From: Bowmanella yangjiangensis
GTDB lineage: Bacteria > Pseudomonadota > Gammaproteobacteria > Enterobacterales > Alteromonadaceae
Reading direction: 5' to 3'
Length of the DNA: 58,761 nt
Assembly (NCBI RefSeq): GCF_017255015.1
Contig: NZ_JAFKCS010000001.1
Coordinates: 1 to 58,761 of the forward strand
This document shows positions 47,570 to 56,115 of this stretch, one piece after another. The position numbers were made by a program, and so were the translations under genes. The number at the start of each line of letters is the position of its first letter. The stretch's first letter is position 1. The notes below the pieces were generated by a model. The model worked only from the letters and a program-made list of their open reading frames with translations. It made no database searches and was not told the DNA's origin.

Positions 47570-49540
47570 ATGCGTGGTGTAGCTCCCGCTGCGGCTCTGC
47601 TTTTCACAATAAGCAACTTAGTCTGCAAGGACGCTTTCGCACAGGACGTCGAGGCGCTTTTTAATCTTACCTTCGATGAGTTGCTGGAACAGCAGGTCAG
47701 CATTTCGTCACGCGACGCTGTCGCGTTGGACGCCAGCCCTTCTACCGTTACCTTGTTTACCCGTCAGATGTTGGATCGTCTGGCTGTGTCTAATCTTTAT
47801 GACTTACTTAACTATGTGCCTGGTTTTCAGGTGACCCGTGGGGACTGGGTAGGGGCCGTGCCCAAGGAACACGCCAGAGGTGTTTATCTGGATAACGGTT
47901 ACGTGCTGTTTATGGTGGATGGGCAGAGAGTTAACGAAGTCTCGTTTGGCAAAGCCTCGGTGTATATGCCGTTTATTCCATTAAGTATTGCCGAGCGCGT
48001 TGAGGTTATCAGGGGACCTGGCTCAGCCTTGTATGGTAGCAATGCCTTTATGGGGGTGGTGAATCTTATCACCCGTAAACAAGACAATATGCTGGTGCCA
48101 CGTATAGGTAACAGAGGCAGCCAGGCACTATCAGTGGCATATTTTCCTAACTGGTACGGATTGGACTGGCAGGTTTTACTGGATGTAGACCAGCAAGGAC
48201 CAGCCAGCCACAGGTTTAACTATTCCCAGGTAAGGGATCCACGTCATTATGTTTTTGCCCAGTTGGGTGTGCAAGGTGAAATATGGCACCTAACGAGCCG
48301 CTATGCCAAGGCGAGGATGAACGGCTATATCAATCTTGGGGGCGCCAGTGAAGATAACCGTTATCAATCAGAGAACATTGGCATTGAAGGCGGTGTGACC
48401 TGGTGGCAGGGAGAACAAGGTACTCTGACCAGCACAGTGGATGTTAGTGAGCACCGAATTTCCAGTGCGGGTTTGTTACTAACTGCGGCGCAATCTGGCT
48501 TAGCTAACGATTTTTTTAATGGCCCTAATTGGGTCACACGCAATGTGCAATTCAGCACCGATTGGGTCAAACCTATCAACGATAATTGGGAATTAAGTGC
48601 AGGATTTGCCTGGCTGGACACTGAGCAAACTCAGGCAGGGGCCATGACCAGCCACTTATTAGATGGCGTTTTTTTATTAGAGGACCGCGCTTATCTTGGA
48701 GGGATCCGCAGCCTTGACCAGGTGGATGAATTTGATGCACTGCTGGCCAGCCAGGACTCCCGCAGTGGCTATGTACAACTTAAGTGGCAGGCCGCAGCAG
48801 ATTGGTTAGTTTATCTGGGAAGCCGGGTGGACAGAGTTGAGCGCTTATCCACAAACTGGTCCCCCAGGCTGGCGCTTATTCATCAAGTAAATGCACAGCA
48901 CAGTGTTCGTTTGCAATATGGCGAAGCCTTCCGCACTCCAACGATAAATGAGCTATTCTCCAGTGATGCGGTTACGCAAGGTAACCCAGAATTACAACAG
49001 GAAAAAATCGCTACCTTGGAAGCTATCTGGCGTTGGCAGGGAGAGCAGGCGCAACTGGAAACCGTATTGTTTCAGAATGATATGCGCGATTTTGTTAACA
49101 AGGTGGAGACGCAGCAGGACAGCCGTTTTTCCTTTGCTAATACCGGTCAGCATAGCATTCAGGGTATTGAGTCCAGTCTGAACATCAAGTTTGGCAGCCA
49201 TTGGGAAACGCAAGTATCCTACACGCAGCTCTTTGATGAGCCTTTTAATACCAGTTTTAAGCGTTATGGGAATCTCAGACTGGGTTATCAGGATGAAATC
49301 TTCAGTCTCAATTGGGATCTGCTGTGGCGCACAAAAGTCTCTCAAGATACCTTTGTTCAGTCCGCATATGGGTTACTGAACTTTCAAGGGCGCTGGCAAT
49401 GGCGGGAAAATCAGGCCTGGACTCTATCTGTGGTTAACTTATTGGATAAAGAATTCCAGGTTTATGAGCCCAGGCTGACCGGGTTAGCCATGCCTGGGGA
49501 GCGTCGTCAATTGATGTTGGGTTACCAATTATTGTTCTGA
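47570..49540 (+). CDS. TonB-dependent outer-membrane receptor
   Basis: Outer-membrane beta-barrel importer, 656 aa. A signal peptide ends near DAFAQDVEAL. The plug domain carries STVTLFTRQMLDRLAVSNLY, the block LLNYVPGFQVTRGD and the canonical AERVEVIRGPGSALYGSNAF. The barrel includes AQHSVRLQYGEAFRTPTINE, and the last strand ends MLGYQLLF with the terminal aromatic residue. ATG 47570 is preferred over TTG 47567. The ligand is unknown; siderophore, vitamin or nucleotide-type substrates are all possible. It is convergent with an orphan exbD gene that begins one base after its end, consistent with energised import. Confidence 0.93.
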   Translation: MRGVAPAAALLFTISNLVCKDAFAQDVEALFNLTFDELLEQQVSISSRDAVALDASPSTVTLFTRQMLDRLAVSNLYDLLNYVPGFQVTRGDWVGAVPKEHARGVYLDNGYVLFMVDGQRVNEVSFGKASVYMPFIPLSIAERVEVIRGPGSALYGSNAFMGVVNLITRKQDNMLVPRIGNRGSQALSVAYFPNWYGLDWQVLLDVDQQGPASHRFNYSQVRDPRHYVFAQLGVQGEIWHLTSRYAKARMNGYINLGGASEDNRYQSENIGIEGGVTWWQGEQGTLTSTVDVSEHRISSAGLLLTAAQSGLANDFFNGPNWVTRNVQFSTDWVKPINDNWELSAGFAWLDTEQTQAGAMTSHLLDGVFLLEDRAYLGGIRSLDQVDEFDALLASQDSRSGYVQLKWQAAADWLVYLGSRVDRVERLSTNWSPRLALIHQVNAQHSVRLQYGEAFRTPTINELFSSDAVTQGNPELQQEKIATLEAIWRWQGEQAQLETVLFQNDMRDFVNKVETQQDSRFSFANTGQHSIQGIESSLNIKFGSHWETQVSYTQLFDEPFNTSFKRYGNLRLGYQDEIFSLNWDLLWRTKVSQDTFVQSAYGLLNFQGRWQWRENQAWTLSVVNLLDKEFQVYEPRLTGLAMPGERRQLMLGYQLLF

Positions 49541-49541
49541 G

Positions 49542-49940
49542 TTAATTATCTACCATCACCGACAGTTTGGGTAACCCGGCTCTGGCAGCTTGATCGAGCA
49601 CGCTCACTACAACGCCGTGCTTAGTCTCTTTATCGGCTTGAATCACCGCGTTTTCAGTGATGTTCTCGGCCAGAAAACTCTGAATATTCGCTTCAACGCG
49701 TTCTATATCAATCTGCCTGCCATTCATATACACAAAGCCGTTAGCATCTATTTTGATAGAGACGTTTTTACTCGGCTTGTTGCTCTTCTGTGCATCGTCG
49801 GGACGGTTGACTATCAAGCCTTTCTCTTTGACGAATGAGGTCGTCACTATAAAGAAGATCAGCATGATAAATACAATATCCAACATGGGGGTCATATCAA
49901 TGTTGGCTTCTTCTGTTTCTCTGTTATGTTTTTTCTTCAT
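49542..49940 (-). CDS. ExbD/TolR-family biopolymer transport protein (orphan)
   Basis: Small inner-membrane energy-transducing protein, 132 aa from the ATG giving MKKKHNRETEEANIDMTPML, which has GAGGG upstream. The frame extends to 49952. The single helix with its essential aspartate is in MTPMLDIVFIMLIFFIVTTS. The C-terminal periplasmic domain follows, with INVSIKI-type strands and AVIQADKETKHGVVVSVLDQ. ExbD/TolR acts with ExbB/TolQ and TonB/TolA to power outer-membrane import, but no exbB or tonB is in this window. It is convergent with the TonB-dependent receptor, one base apart. Confidence 0.93.
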   Translation of the reverse strand: MKKKHNRETEEANIDMTPMLDIVFIMLIFFIVTTSFVKEKGLIVNRPDDAQKSNKPSKNVSIKIDANGFVYMNGRQIDIERVEANIQSFLAENITENAVIQADKETKHGVVVSVLDQAARAGLPKLSVMVDN

Positions 49941-50235
49941 GATTTCCCTCATGACGAAGCTGTCGCCTTCCTTCTGACAGATTCGCCTTAGATCACTATC
50001 ATCCTTTCCCTATAGTCATCGAAAAATAGTTATTGTGCAAATATTCGACAGTTTATATTTGCTTAATCTGCACCTGAAAATAGCCAGAGCTAAAAGCTTG
50101 ACCTTACCATAAGGTTAAGGTTTAGAGTTTATGGCACTTGGCAATGCCTCTGAGGTTGTTTACTCTTAACAACTTATGACAGTCCAAGTTGTCTGTTTTT
50201 TATAAACCGTTACGGGCTTGATACAAGAAATCCCA
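49941..50235. other. Intergenic region between orphan exbD and the metal-efflux operon
   Basis: This 295-bp AT-rich stretch must hold a promoter for the minus-strand exbD and contains the MerR-type promoter of the cus-like genes (50098-50128). I found no further gene and no regulator gene. I could not identify a convincing exbD promoter. Confidence 0.6.
50098..50128 (+). promoter_or_regulatory. MerR/CueR-type promoter with 19-bp spacer
   Basis: -35 TTGACC (50098-50103) and -10 TAGAGT (50123-50128) are 19 bp apart, the over-long spacer typical of MerR-family activation. Two inverted repeats share the left arm ACCTTA (50101-50106): TAAGGT at 50116-50121 (9-bp gap) and TAAGGT at 50110-50115 (3-bp gap). 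The E. coli CueR operator has ACCTT/AAGGT arms in the same position. Copper induction of the downstream genes is inferred; no merR-family gene is in the window. Confidence 0.78.
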
Positions 50236-50574
50236 GTGAAACTACTTACTTGTCTGATACTTATCGCTACCCTGATGGTGGGCACCCACGTGCCAAGCCA
50301 GGGTGATGCGTTGGTATCCGCGCAGTCGCACCATATGCAAATGCAGCATGATTGTTGTGACGATGGTGAACACCTCGCCAGTATGGACAGGCAAGACAAG
50401 GTCTGTGGTGATGAATGTGGTCAGAGCGACTGTGCCACCCATTGTGTCAGTCATGGCGGTTTACTGGCCGGCTTGGTTAGCTCGCCGCCCTTGGCCACGC
50501 AGGAGCGTTTGAACCTGATTCCTGCTGAACTGCGTCGCCTGCCTTCGAATTTATTCCGTCCTCCTAACGCCTGA
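50236..50574 (+). CDS. Small secreted Cys/His-rich protein, possible copper binding
   Basis: I do not recognise the exact family. The frame opens with TTG at 50218; I prefer GTG at 50236, giving 112 aa with a signal peptide ([20 protein letters not shown]). The mature part is rich in possible metal ligands: [13 protein letters not shown], then [20 protein letters not shown]. It resembles short CopL-like or leader proteins found ahead of copper-resistance genes. It sits behind the MerR-type promoter and 41 bp before cusB, so it is likely first in the operon. A periplasmic copper/silver binder is the best guess. Confidence 0.68.
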   Translation: MKLLTCLILIATLMVGTHVPSQGDALVSAQSHHMQMQHDCCDDGEHLASMDRQDKVCGDECGQSDCATHCVSHGGLLAGLVSSPPLATQERLNLIPAELRRLPSNLFRPPNA

Positions 50575-50615
50575 GTAAGCCCGATTCTTTCGTTTTTGCT
50601 TATTCAGGAGTTTTT

Positions 50616-51857
50616 ATGAAACCTTTTATTTTTGCAGGTTTGCTTGGCACAGTATTGCTTAGCTCACCACTTGTAGCCCAACAAAACCAGGATCATAGTG
50701 CGCATCAAATGCCAACTCAGGCACAGCAAGATGCGGTGACTGGGGAAGTTCGTTATGTCTGTCCCATGCATAGCCATATTGTTAAAGACCATCCTGGCAA
50801 CTGCCCAATATGTGGGATGGCGTTAGAGCCCGTCAGTCTGAATACCAATGCACAGCAGGATGGCCCGGTTATTCACGTCAGTGGTCAAATACAGCAGGCT
50901 ATGTCAATTCGTACTCAAACTGTGCAAAGGGATGATATGTGGAAATATATCAAAACCTTAGGCACGGTTAGCTTTGATGAGTCGGCTATTTCCCATGTAC
51001 ACCCCCGGGTATCTGGATGGTTGGAAAAACTCACCGCTCATGCAGTGGGAGAACGGGTTGAAAAAGGTGAATTGTTGTTCACTTTGTATTCGCCGGAACT
51101 GGTAGTCGCGCAGGATGATTACTTGCAGGTGCTGAAAGGCGCGACGGGTTCTTCTCGTGATCGTTTAATCAAGCAAGCCAGACTGCGTTTGAATCTGCTT
51201 GGTATAGATGAAAAGGTGATTAGTGAGCTGGAGAAAAATGGTCAGTCGTTTTACACCGTGCCTTTTTACGCTCAGCAATCCGGTGTGCTAACAGCATTGA
51301 ATGTGCGCCACGGTATGTATGTCACGCCTAATGTTGAGATGCTGTCAATCTCAGACCTGAAAAAGCTCTGGGTAATAGCTGATGTGTTCGAAAACCAGTT
51401 TGACTGGTTGAAGCTTGGTAAACCGGCCGAAGTCAGTCTGGCTGGGCTTGGCGTACATGGTATGGAAGTTAATATCGACTACATCTACCCACAGCTCGAC
51501 CCTATTACCCGTAGCATGAAAGTGCGTTTGAGTCTGGATAATCCTCTGGAGCGCATTAAGCCGGGGATGACCGCTGAGGTGGCCATATTTGGTGGTCCGC
51601 TGCGTGATGTACTGGTGATGGATAAGCAAGCCTTGATTCAGACCGGGCAGGGTAGTCGCGTCATAGTCAAAACCGATGAACAGCAGTTTGCCGTGCGCAA
51701 AGTGCAAACCGGTATGCAGGCCAGGGGCAAGGTCGAAGTGCTGTCCGGGCTTACCGAAGGTGACGAAGTCGTGGTGTCCGGCCAGTTCTTGCTTGATTCC
51801 GAGGCCAGTCTGGCGGCTGGGCTGCAGCGTCTTGATGACGCCGGCCACAATCACTAG
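50616..51857 (+). CDS. Efflux RND periplasmic adaptor, CusB-like, with N-terminal metal-binding domain
   Basis: Membrane-fusion protein bridging the RND pump to an outer-membrane channel, 413 aa. A signal peptide ([20 protein letters not shown]) is followed by a His/Met stretch ([10 protein letters not shown]). A heavy-metal-binding domain with [20 protein letters not shown], and GMALEPV after it, resembles the HMBD of Cu/Ag adaptors. Barrel-sandwich features around [20 protein letters not shown] and the beta-barrel end [16 protein letters not shown] follow. AGGAG upstream of the ATG. It precedes cusA by 8 bp. Confidence 0.92.
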   Translation: MKPFIFAGLLGTVLLSSPLVAQQNQDHSAHQMPTQAQQDAVTGEVRYVCPMHSHIVKDHPGNCPICGMALEPVSLNTNAQQDGPVIHVSGQIQQAMSIRTQTVQRDDMWKYIKTLGTVSFDESAISHVHPRVSGWLEKLTAHAVGERVEKGELLFTLYSPELVVAQDDYLQVLKGATGSSRDRLIKQARLRLNLLGIDEKVISELEKNGQSFYTVPFYAQQSGVLTALNVRHGMYVTPNVEMLSISDLKKLWVIADVFENQFDWLKLGKPAEVSLAGLGVHGMEVNIDYIYPQLDPITRSMKVRLSLDNPLERIKPGMTAEVAIFGGPLRDVLVMDKQALIQTGQGSRVIVKTDEQQFAVRKVQTGMQARGKVEVLSGLTEGDEVVVSGQFLLDSEASLAAGLQRLDDAGHNH

Positions 51858-51865
51858 GAGGCCAC

Positions 51866-54800
51866 ATGCTTAGCAAACTGATAGAACTGGCAGTACGCCA
51901 GCGCATGCTGGTGCTGCTATTTAGCGCGCTGTTAGCTTTAGCGGGCTGGCAAGCCATGCGTGGCTTAAATGTTGACGCAATTCCTGACCTGTCGGATGTT
52001 CAGGTCATCATCAAAACCCCCTATCCAGGACAAAGCCCGGAGCTGGTCGAACAGCAGGTCACTTATCCACTGGCTAACGTGATGATGGCAGTACCCGGCG
52101 CCAGAACCGTGCGTGGTTTTTCCTTTTACGGTGATTCTTACCTGTATGTATTGTTTGAAGATGGTACAGACATCTACTGGGCACGTTCCAGGGTGCTGGA
52201 GTACCTGAATCAGGCTGCCAGTCAGCTCCCAGAAGGTGTACAACCACAATTAGGACCGGATGCTACCGGGGTGGGCTGGGTGTACCAATATGCGCTGGTG
52301 GATCATAGCGGTCAGTGGGATTTATCCGATCTGAAAAGCCTGCAAGACTGGTTTTTAAAGCAGGAACTGCAATCGGTCAGCGGGGTTTCTGAAGTTGCGA
52401 CCGTAGGTGGCATGACCCGTACTTATCAGATTGTGCTCGATCCGCTAAAGCTGGCTGGTTACCAGATGTCGGTGGAGCAGGTCATTCAGGCGCTTAAGAA
52501 TCACAACAGTGAAACCGGTGGCGCCTCGGTGGAGATGGCCGAAGCCGAATACATGATTCGGGTGCGTGGCTATCTGCAGACTATTGAGGATATTCAGAGT
52601 GTCCCCTTAGGTAAACGTAACGCCGGCAATGTGGCTTTGTATCTGAAGGATATCGCTGAAGTAAGATTAGGGCCACAGCTTAGGCGCGGTATTGCCGAAC
52701 TGGATGGTAAAGGCGAAGTGGTCGGCGGCATTGTGGTGATGCGCAGCGGAGAGAATGCCCGCCAGGTTATCGACAAAGTGAAGCAGCGCCTGGAAGAACT
52801 AAAGAGCAGTCTGCCGGATGGGGTGGAAATTGTTCCTACCTACGACAGGGCTGATTTTATTCAGCGCGCGGTAGACAACCTGTCGGACAAATTGCTGATG
52901 GAAATGATTCTGGTGTCGCTGGTGCTGATGCTGTTCTTGTGGCACGTAGGCTCCATCATGGTGGCGGTACTGGTGTTGCCACTGGCATTGCTGGCCGCCT
53001 TCGGTCTGATGAGAATGCTGGATATTAGCGCCAATATCATGAGTTTGGGAGGAATCGCCATTGCCATAGGTGCGCTGGTGGATGCCGCCATCGTCATGAT
53101 TGAAAATTTGCATAAGCATCTCGAACATTTCGAACATAAACAAGGGCGAAGGCCCAATAACACCGAGCATTGGCAATTGGTCAGCCAAGCGTGTAAGCAG
53201 GTGGGACCGGCACTGTTTATGTCTTTGCTGATTATCACCGCCAGTTTTTTCCCGGTTTTTGTGTTGGAAGGGCAAGAGAGCCGGTTATTCACGCCCCTGG
53301 CGTTGACCAAGTCCTTTGCTATGGCCGCTGCTGCTTTGTTGGCCGTGACCTTGGTGCCGGTTCTGATGGGATATTGGGTGCGGGGGAAAATCGTGCCTGA
53401 AAACAAAAATATCTTATCCCGCATCCTGATAGCCATGTATCGTCCGGTACTGACCAAAGCCCTGGCCTGGCCGAAGACCTGTTTGTTTATTGCCTTGCTG
53501 TTAATGCTCAGCGGTGCTTATCCATTGTCCAAACTGGGTAAGGAATTTATGCCGCAAATCGAAGAAGGTGATTTGCTGTATATGCCTACCACGCTGCCAG
53601 GTATCAGTGCCGGTAAGGCTGCCCAGCTATTACAACAAACCGACAGGCTGATTGCACAAGTCCCCGAGGTAAAAAGGGTGTTTGGCAAGATAGGGCGCGC
53701 CGAAACGGCTACCGATCCAGCGCCGCTGACTATGCTGGAAACCACGATTCAGCTCAAGCCTCGAGAGGAATGGCGTCCAGGTATGACGCTGGATAAAGTG
53801 ATTGACGAGTTGCAGGCAACAGTGAAGTTTCCTGGCCTGACCAATGCGTGGGTACAGCCTATCAAGACGCGTATTGATATGCTCTCTACCGGTATAAAAA
53901 CCCCCCTGGGGCTGAAAATTACCGGGCCTGAGCTGACCCAAATCGAATCCATAGGTCAGGATGTTGAGCGTTTGCTGAACCAACTATCTGCTACTCGTTC
54001 TGTATATTCCGAGCGGGTAGCGGCAGGGCGTTATCTGGATATAGAACCTGATTTTAAAGCCTTGGGCGAGTATGGTATCAGTTTGTCGCAACTGCAAAGC
54101 ATCATACGTCAGGCTGTCGGCGGTGCTAAGGTCACGGATATGGTCATAGGTAACGAGCGCTACCCGGTTAACGTGCGTATCGATGCGCAGTACCGTGAAG
54201 ACCTGGATGCTTTAGCCAGCTTGCCGATCAGCACGGCTCAGGGGGTATTTGTACCGCTTTCAGCCCTGGCCAATCTGCATCTCAAAGATGGCCCGGCCAT
54301 GATTAAAAGCGAAAATGCACGCCAGGTGGGGTGGGTGTTTGTGGATATTCAGGATTTGTCTGTAGGAGAATACCTGAATCAAGCCAAAGCTTTGTTGGAT
54401 AACGAGCTGACACTGCCGCCACGCTATGCGGTACAGTGGTCGGGGCAATATGAATCAATTAAACGGGTAGAGACTAAGCTGATTCAACTGGTACCCTTAA
54501 CGCTGTTGCTTTGCTTGGTGTTGTTGTACTTTACCCTGTCAAGTTGGCGGCAAAGCCTGGTGGTGATGCTCACTCTGCCTATTGGTCTCAGTGGCAGTCT
54601 ATGGTTGATTTGGTTGCTGGGATTTAACATGTCTATCGCGGTAATTGTGGGAATGATCGCATTGGCCGGAGTAGCGGCCGAGTTTGGTGTGGTAATGTAT
54701 CTGTACTTGAACCATGCCTGGCAGGATGCCGACAGCCGGGATAACCAGGGGCTTTATCGGGCAACGGTATCAGGCGCTGTGCAGCGTATCCGTCCCAAAG

Positions 54801-55006
54801 CCATGACAGTGATTACCGTGCTGGCAAGTTTGCTGCCGATTATGCTGACACAGGGCACCGGTCATGAGGTAATGCAGCGTATTGCCGCCCCAATGTTAGG
54901 TGGCATGGTACTGGCGCCGTTCGTTTCGCTCTTTGTGATTCCGGTAATTTTTTATATGCTGGAACGCAGGCGCCACAACGTAACCGATACTGAGTGCAAC
55001 AATTAG
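51866..55006 (+). CDS. cusA: Cu(I)/Ag(I) efflux RND pump CusA-like
   Basis: Inner-membrane heavy-metal-efflux RND pump, 1046 aa (E. coli CusA 1047). Helix-rich segments surround two periplasmic lobes. The three cleft methionines known from E. coli CusA are at the same numbers here: M573 (YMPTTLPG), M623 (LTMLETT) and M672 (RIDMLSTG), strongly supporting monovalent copper/silver as substrate. The charge-relay segment GGIAIAIGALVDAAIVMIEN is intact. AGGAGG precedes the ATG. No CusC-type channel or CusF is encoded nearby, so a TolC-like protein from elsewhere is needed. Its end overlaps a DUF1289 gene by 13 bp. Confidence 0.96.
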   Translation: MLSKLIELAVRQRMLVLLFSALLALAGWQAMRGLNVDAIPDLSDVQVIIKTPYPGQSPELVEQQVTYPLANVMMAVPGARTVRGFSFYGDSYLYVLFEDGTDIYWARSRVLEYLNQAASQLPEGVQPQLGPDATGVGWVYQYALVDHSGQWDLSDLKSLQDWFLKQELQSVSGVSEVATVGGMTRTYQIVLDPLKLAGYQMSVEQVIQALKNHNSETGGASVEMAEAEYMIRVRGYLQTIEDIQSVPLGKRNAGNVALYLKDIAEVRLGPQLRRGIAELDGKGEVVGGIVVMRSGENARQVIDKVKQRLEELKSSLPDGVEIVPTYDRADFIQRAVDNLSDKLLMEMILVSLVLMLFLWHVGSIMVAVLVLPLALLAAFGLMRMLDISANIMSLGGIAIAIGALVDAAIVMIENLHKHLEHFEHKQGRRPNNTEHWQLVSQACKQVGPALFMSLLIITASFFPVFVLEGQESRLFTPLALTKSFAMAAAALLAVTLVPVLMGYWVRGKIVPENKNILSRILIAMYRPVLTKALAWPKTCLFIALLLMLSGAYPLSKLGKEFMPQIEEGDLLYMPTTLPGISAGKAAQLLQQTDRLIAQVPEVKRVFGKIGRAETATDPAPLTMLETTIQLKPREEWRPGMTLDKVIDELQATVKFPGLTNAWVQPIKTRIDMLSTGIKTPLGLKITGPELTQIESIGQDVERLLNQLSATRSVYSERVAAGRYLDIEPDFKALGEYGISLSQLQSIIRQAVGGAKVTDMVIGNERYPVNVRIDAQYREDLDALASLPISTAQGVFVPLSALANLHLKDGPAMIKSENARQVGWVFVDIQDLSVGEYLNQAKALLDNELTLPPRYAVQWSGQYESIKRVETKLIQLVPLTLLLCLVLLYFTLSSWRQSLVVMLTLPIGLSGSLWLIWLLGFNMSIAVIVGMIALAGVAAEFGVVMYLYLNHAWQDADSRDNQGLYRATVSGAVQRIRPKAMTVITVLASLLPIMLTQGTGHEVMQRIAAPMLGGMVLAPFVSLFVIPVIFYMLERRRHNVTDTECNN

Positions 55007-55251
55007 AGTTTTTTGACATTCCCAGTCCCTGCATTGGCGTATGCCAAAGCGGGGACAAGGGGTATTGCATTGGCTGCTTCAGGAGTCGTGAAGAGCGTCT
55101 TTATTGGCATCAGGTGGATGCCGATGTAAAACGTAAAATTATCCGCGCTTGCCAAATGCGGAAACGCCGTGCGATGTCTGCTGCACAGGCTGGCAAGGGG
55201 GGAGAGAAGCCAGATCAACAACTATTGGATTTTGACGAGGACCCGTTCTGA
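54994..55251 (+). CDS. DUF1289 family protein
   Basis: Small cysteine-rich protein of 85 aa with a GTG start inside the cusA end. The cysteine cluster SPCIGVCQSGDKGYCIGCFR, followed by SREERLYWHQV, matches the DUF1289 family (probable Fe-S or zinc protein, function unknown). The C-terminal tail is basic then acidic. Its 13-bp overlap with cusA and 1-bp overlap with the next gene suggest cotranscription with the efflux genes. Confidence 0.88.
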   Translation: MQQLEFFDIPSPCIGVCQSGDKGYCIGCFRSREERLYWHQVDADVKRKIIRACQMRKRRAMSAAQAGKGGEKPDQQLLDFDEDPF

Positions 55252-56084
55252 TGCGCGCTACCGATTTAGCCAGATACGCCAGCCAATCTTTTGCCTTACC
55301 GGACACTTGTAGCCGGATTAGGGCATTGCTGGATGATGTCAGTGCTGATTCGGCAGACATCGCCGACGTTATTGCGTTGGACCCTTCCTTAAGTTCCAAG
55401 TTGCTGAAGTTGGCCAACAGTGCGCTGTTTCGCTTCCCCGCGCAGATTAATTCCATTCCCAAAGCTGTCGGTATTATCGGTGGTGAGGCTTTGTACAACC
55501 TGGCCCTGGCAGAAACCGCCACTTCGGCGTTTCGGCATTTCTCCAGTGAAGCGATTAATCTGCGCCGTTTCTGGCAGCAGAGTGTGTATTGTGGACTACT
55601 GGCTAAACATCTGGCTAAAACAGCCAAAATTCGTGCCAGCGAGCAGTACTTTGTGATGGGATTGCTGCATCAGTTCAGCGAATTGGTTGTAGCCAGCAAA
55701 GACGCCAGTCTGGCGCACCAATGTGAGGTGTTTGAAGCCGGGCAACTACCCTGGCAACGTCAGGAACAAGTGCTGGGTTTTACCTATGCACAATGCTCTG
55801 GGTTGATTCTACAGCAGTGGCATTTGCCAGAACAGTTTTGCTACGTGATCAGCAATGTGCACAAAGAGATTCATGCCAAAGACGGTAAAGACATTGCCAT
55901 CGGCCAATTGGCAGTGCGTTTGGCTTTGCATATGGTGGACGACAGATACTGTCTGGATACGCTGCTATCACCACTGGCAATGAAAAAGCTCAAGCTGGCT
56001 GAGGAAGATGTTCAGGACGTGATTAAATTTACCAGAATGGATGCCCAAAAACTGCTGGCGATGATGAATCCCGAGTTGTTTTAA
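55251..56084 (+). CDS. HDOD domain protein
   Basis: Signalling protein with an HDOD (HD-related output) domain, 277 aa, mostly helical. Blocks ALDPSLSSKLLKLANSALFR and INSIPKAVGIIGGEALYNLA are the HDOD core. The HD metal site is degenerate, with HQ at GLLHQFSELVV, so hydrolase activity is unlikely. This is common in the family, whose members often act downstream of cyclic-di-GMP or chemotaxis signals. It overlaps the DUF1289 gene by one base (TGATG). The link to metal efflux may be only positional. Confidence 0.87.
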   Translation: MRATDLARYASQSFALPDTCSRIRALLDDVSADSADIADVIALDPSLSSKLLKLANSALFRFPAQINSIPKAVGIIGGEALYNLALAETATSAFRHFSSEAINLRRFWQQSVYCGLLAKHLAKTAKIRASEQYFVMGLLHQFSELVVASKDASLAHQCEVFEAGQLPWQRQEQVLGFTYAQCSGLILQQWHLPEQFCYVISNVHKEIHAKDGKDIAIGQLAVRLALHMVDDRYCLDTLLSPLAMKKLKLAEEDVQDVIKFTRMDAQKLLAMMNPELF

Positions 56085-56115
56085 AAGTTTGCGGCGTTTT
56101 CAGCAGGGATAAGCT

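Noticed and set aside
52799-53457. 158-aa and 198-aa antisense frames in cusA
   Set aside because: They are fully inside a well-conserved RND pump gene in other frames.
55251-56084. HDOD gene as a pseudogene because the HD motif is lost
   Set aside because: The frame is full length with conserved core, and most HDOD proteins lack the catalytic residues.
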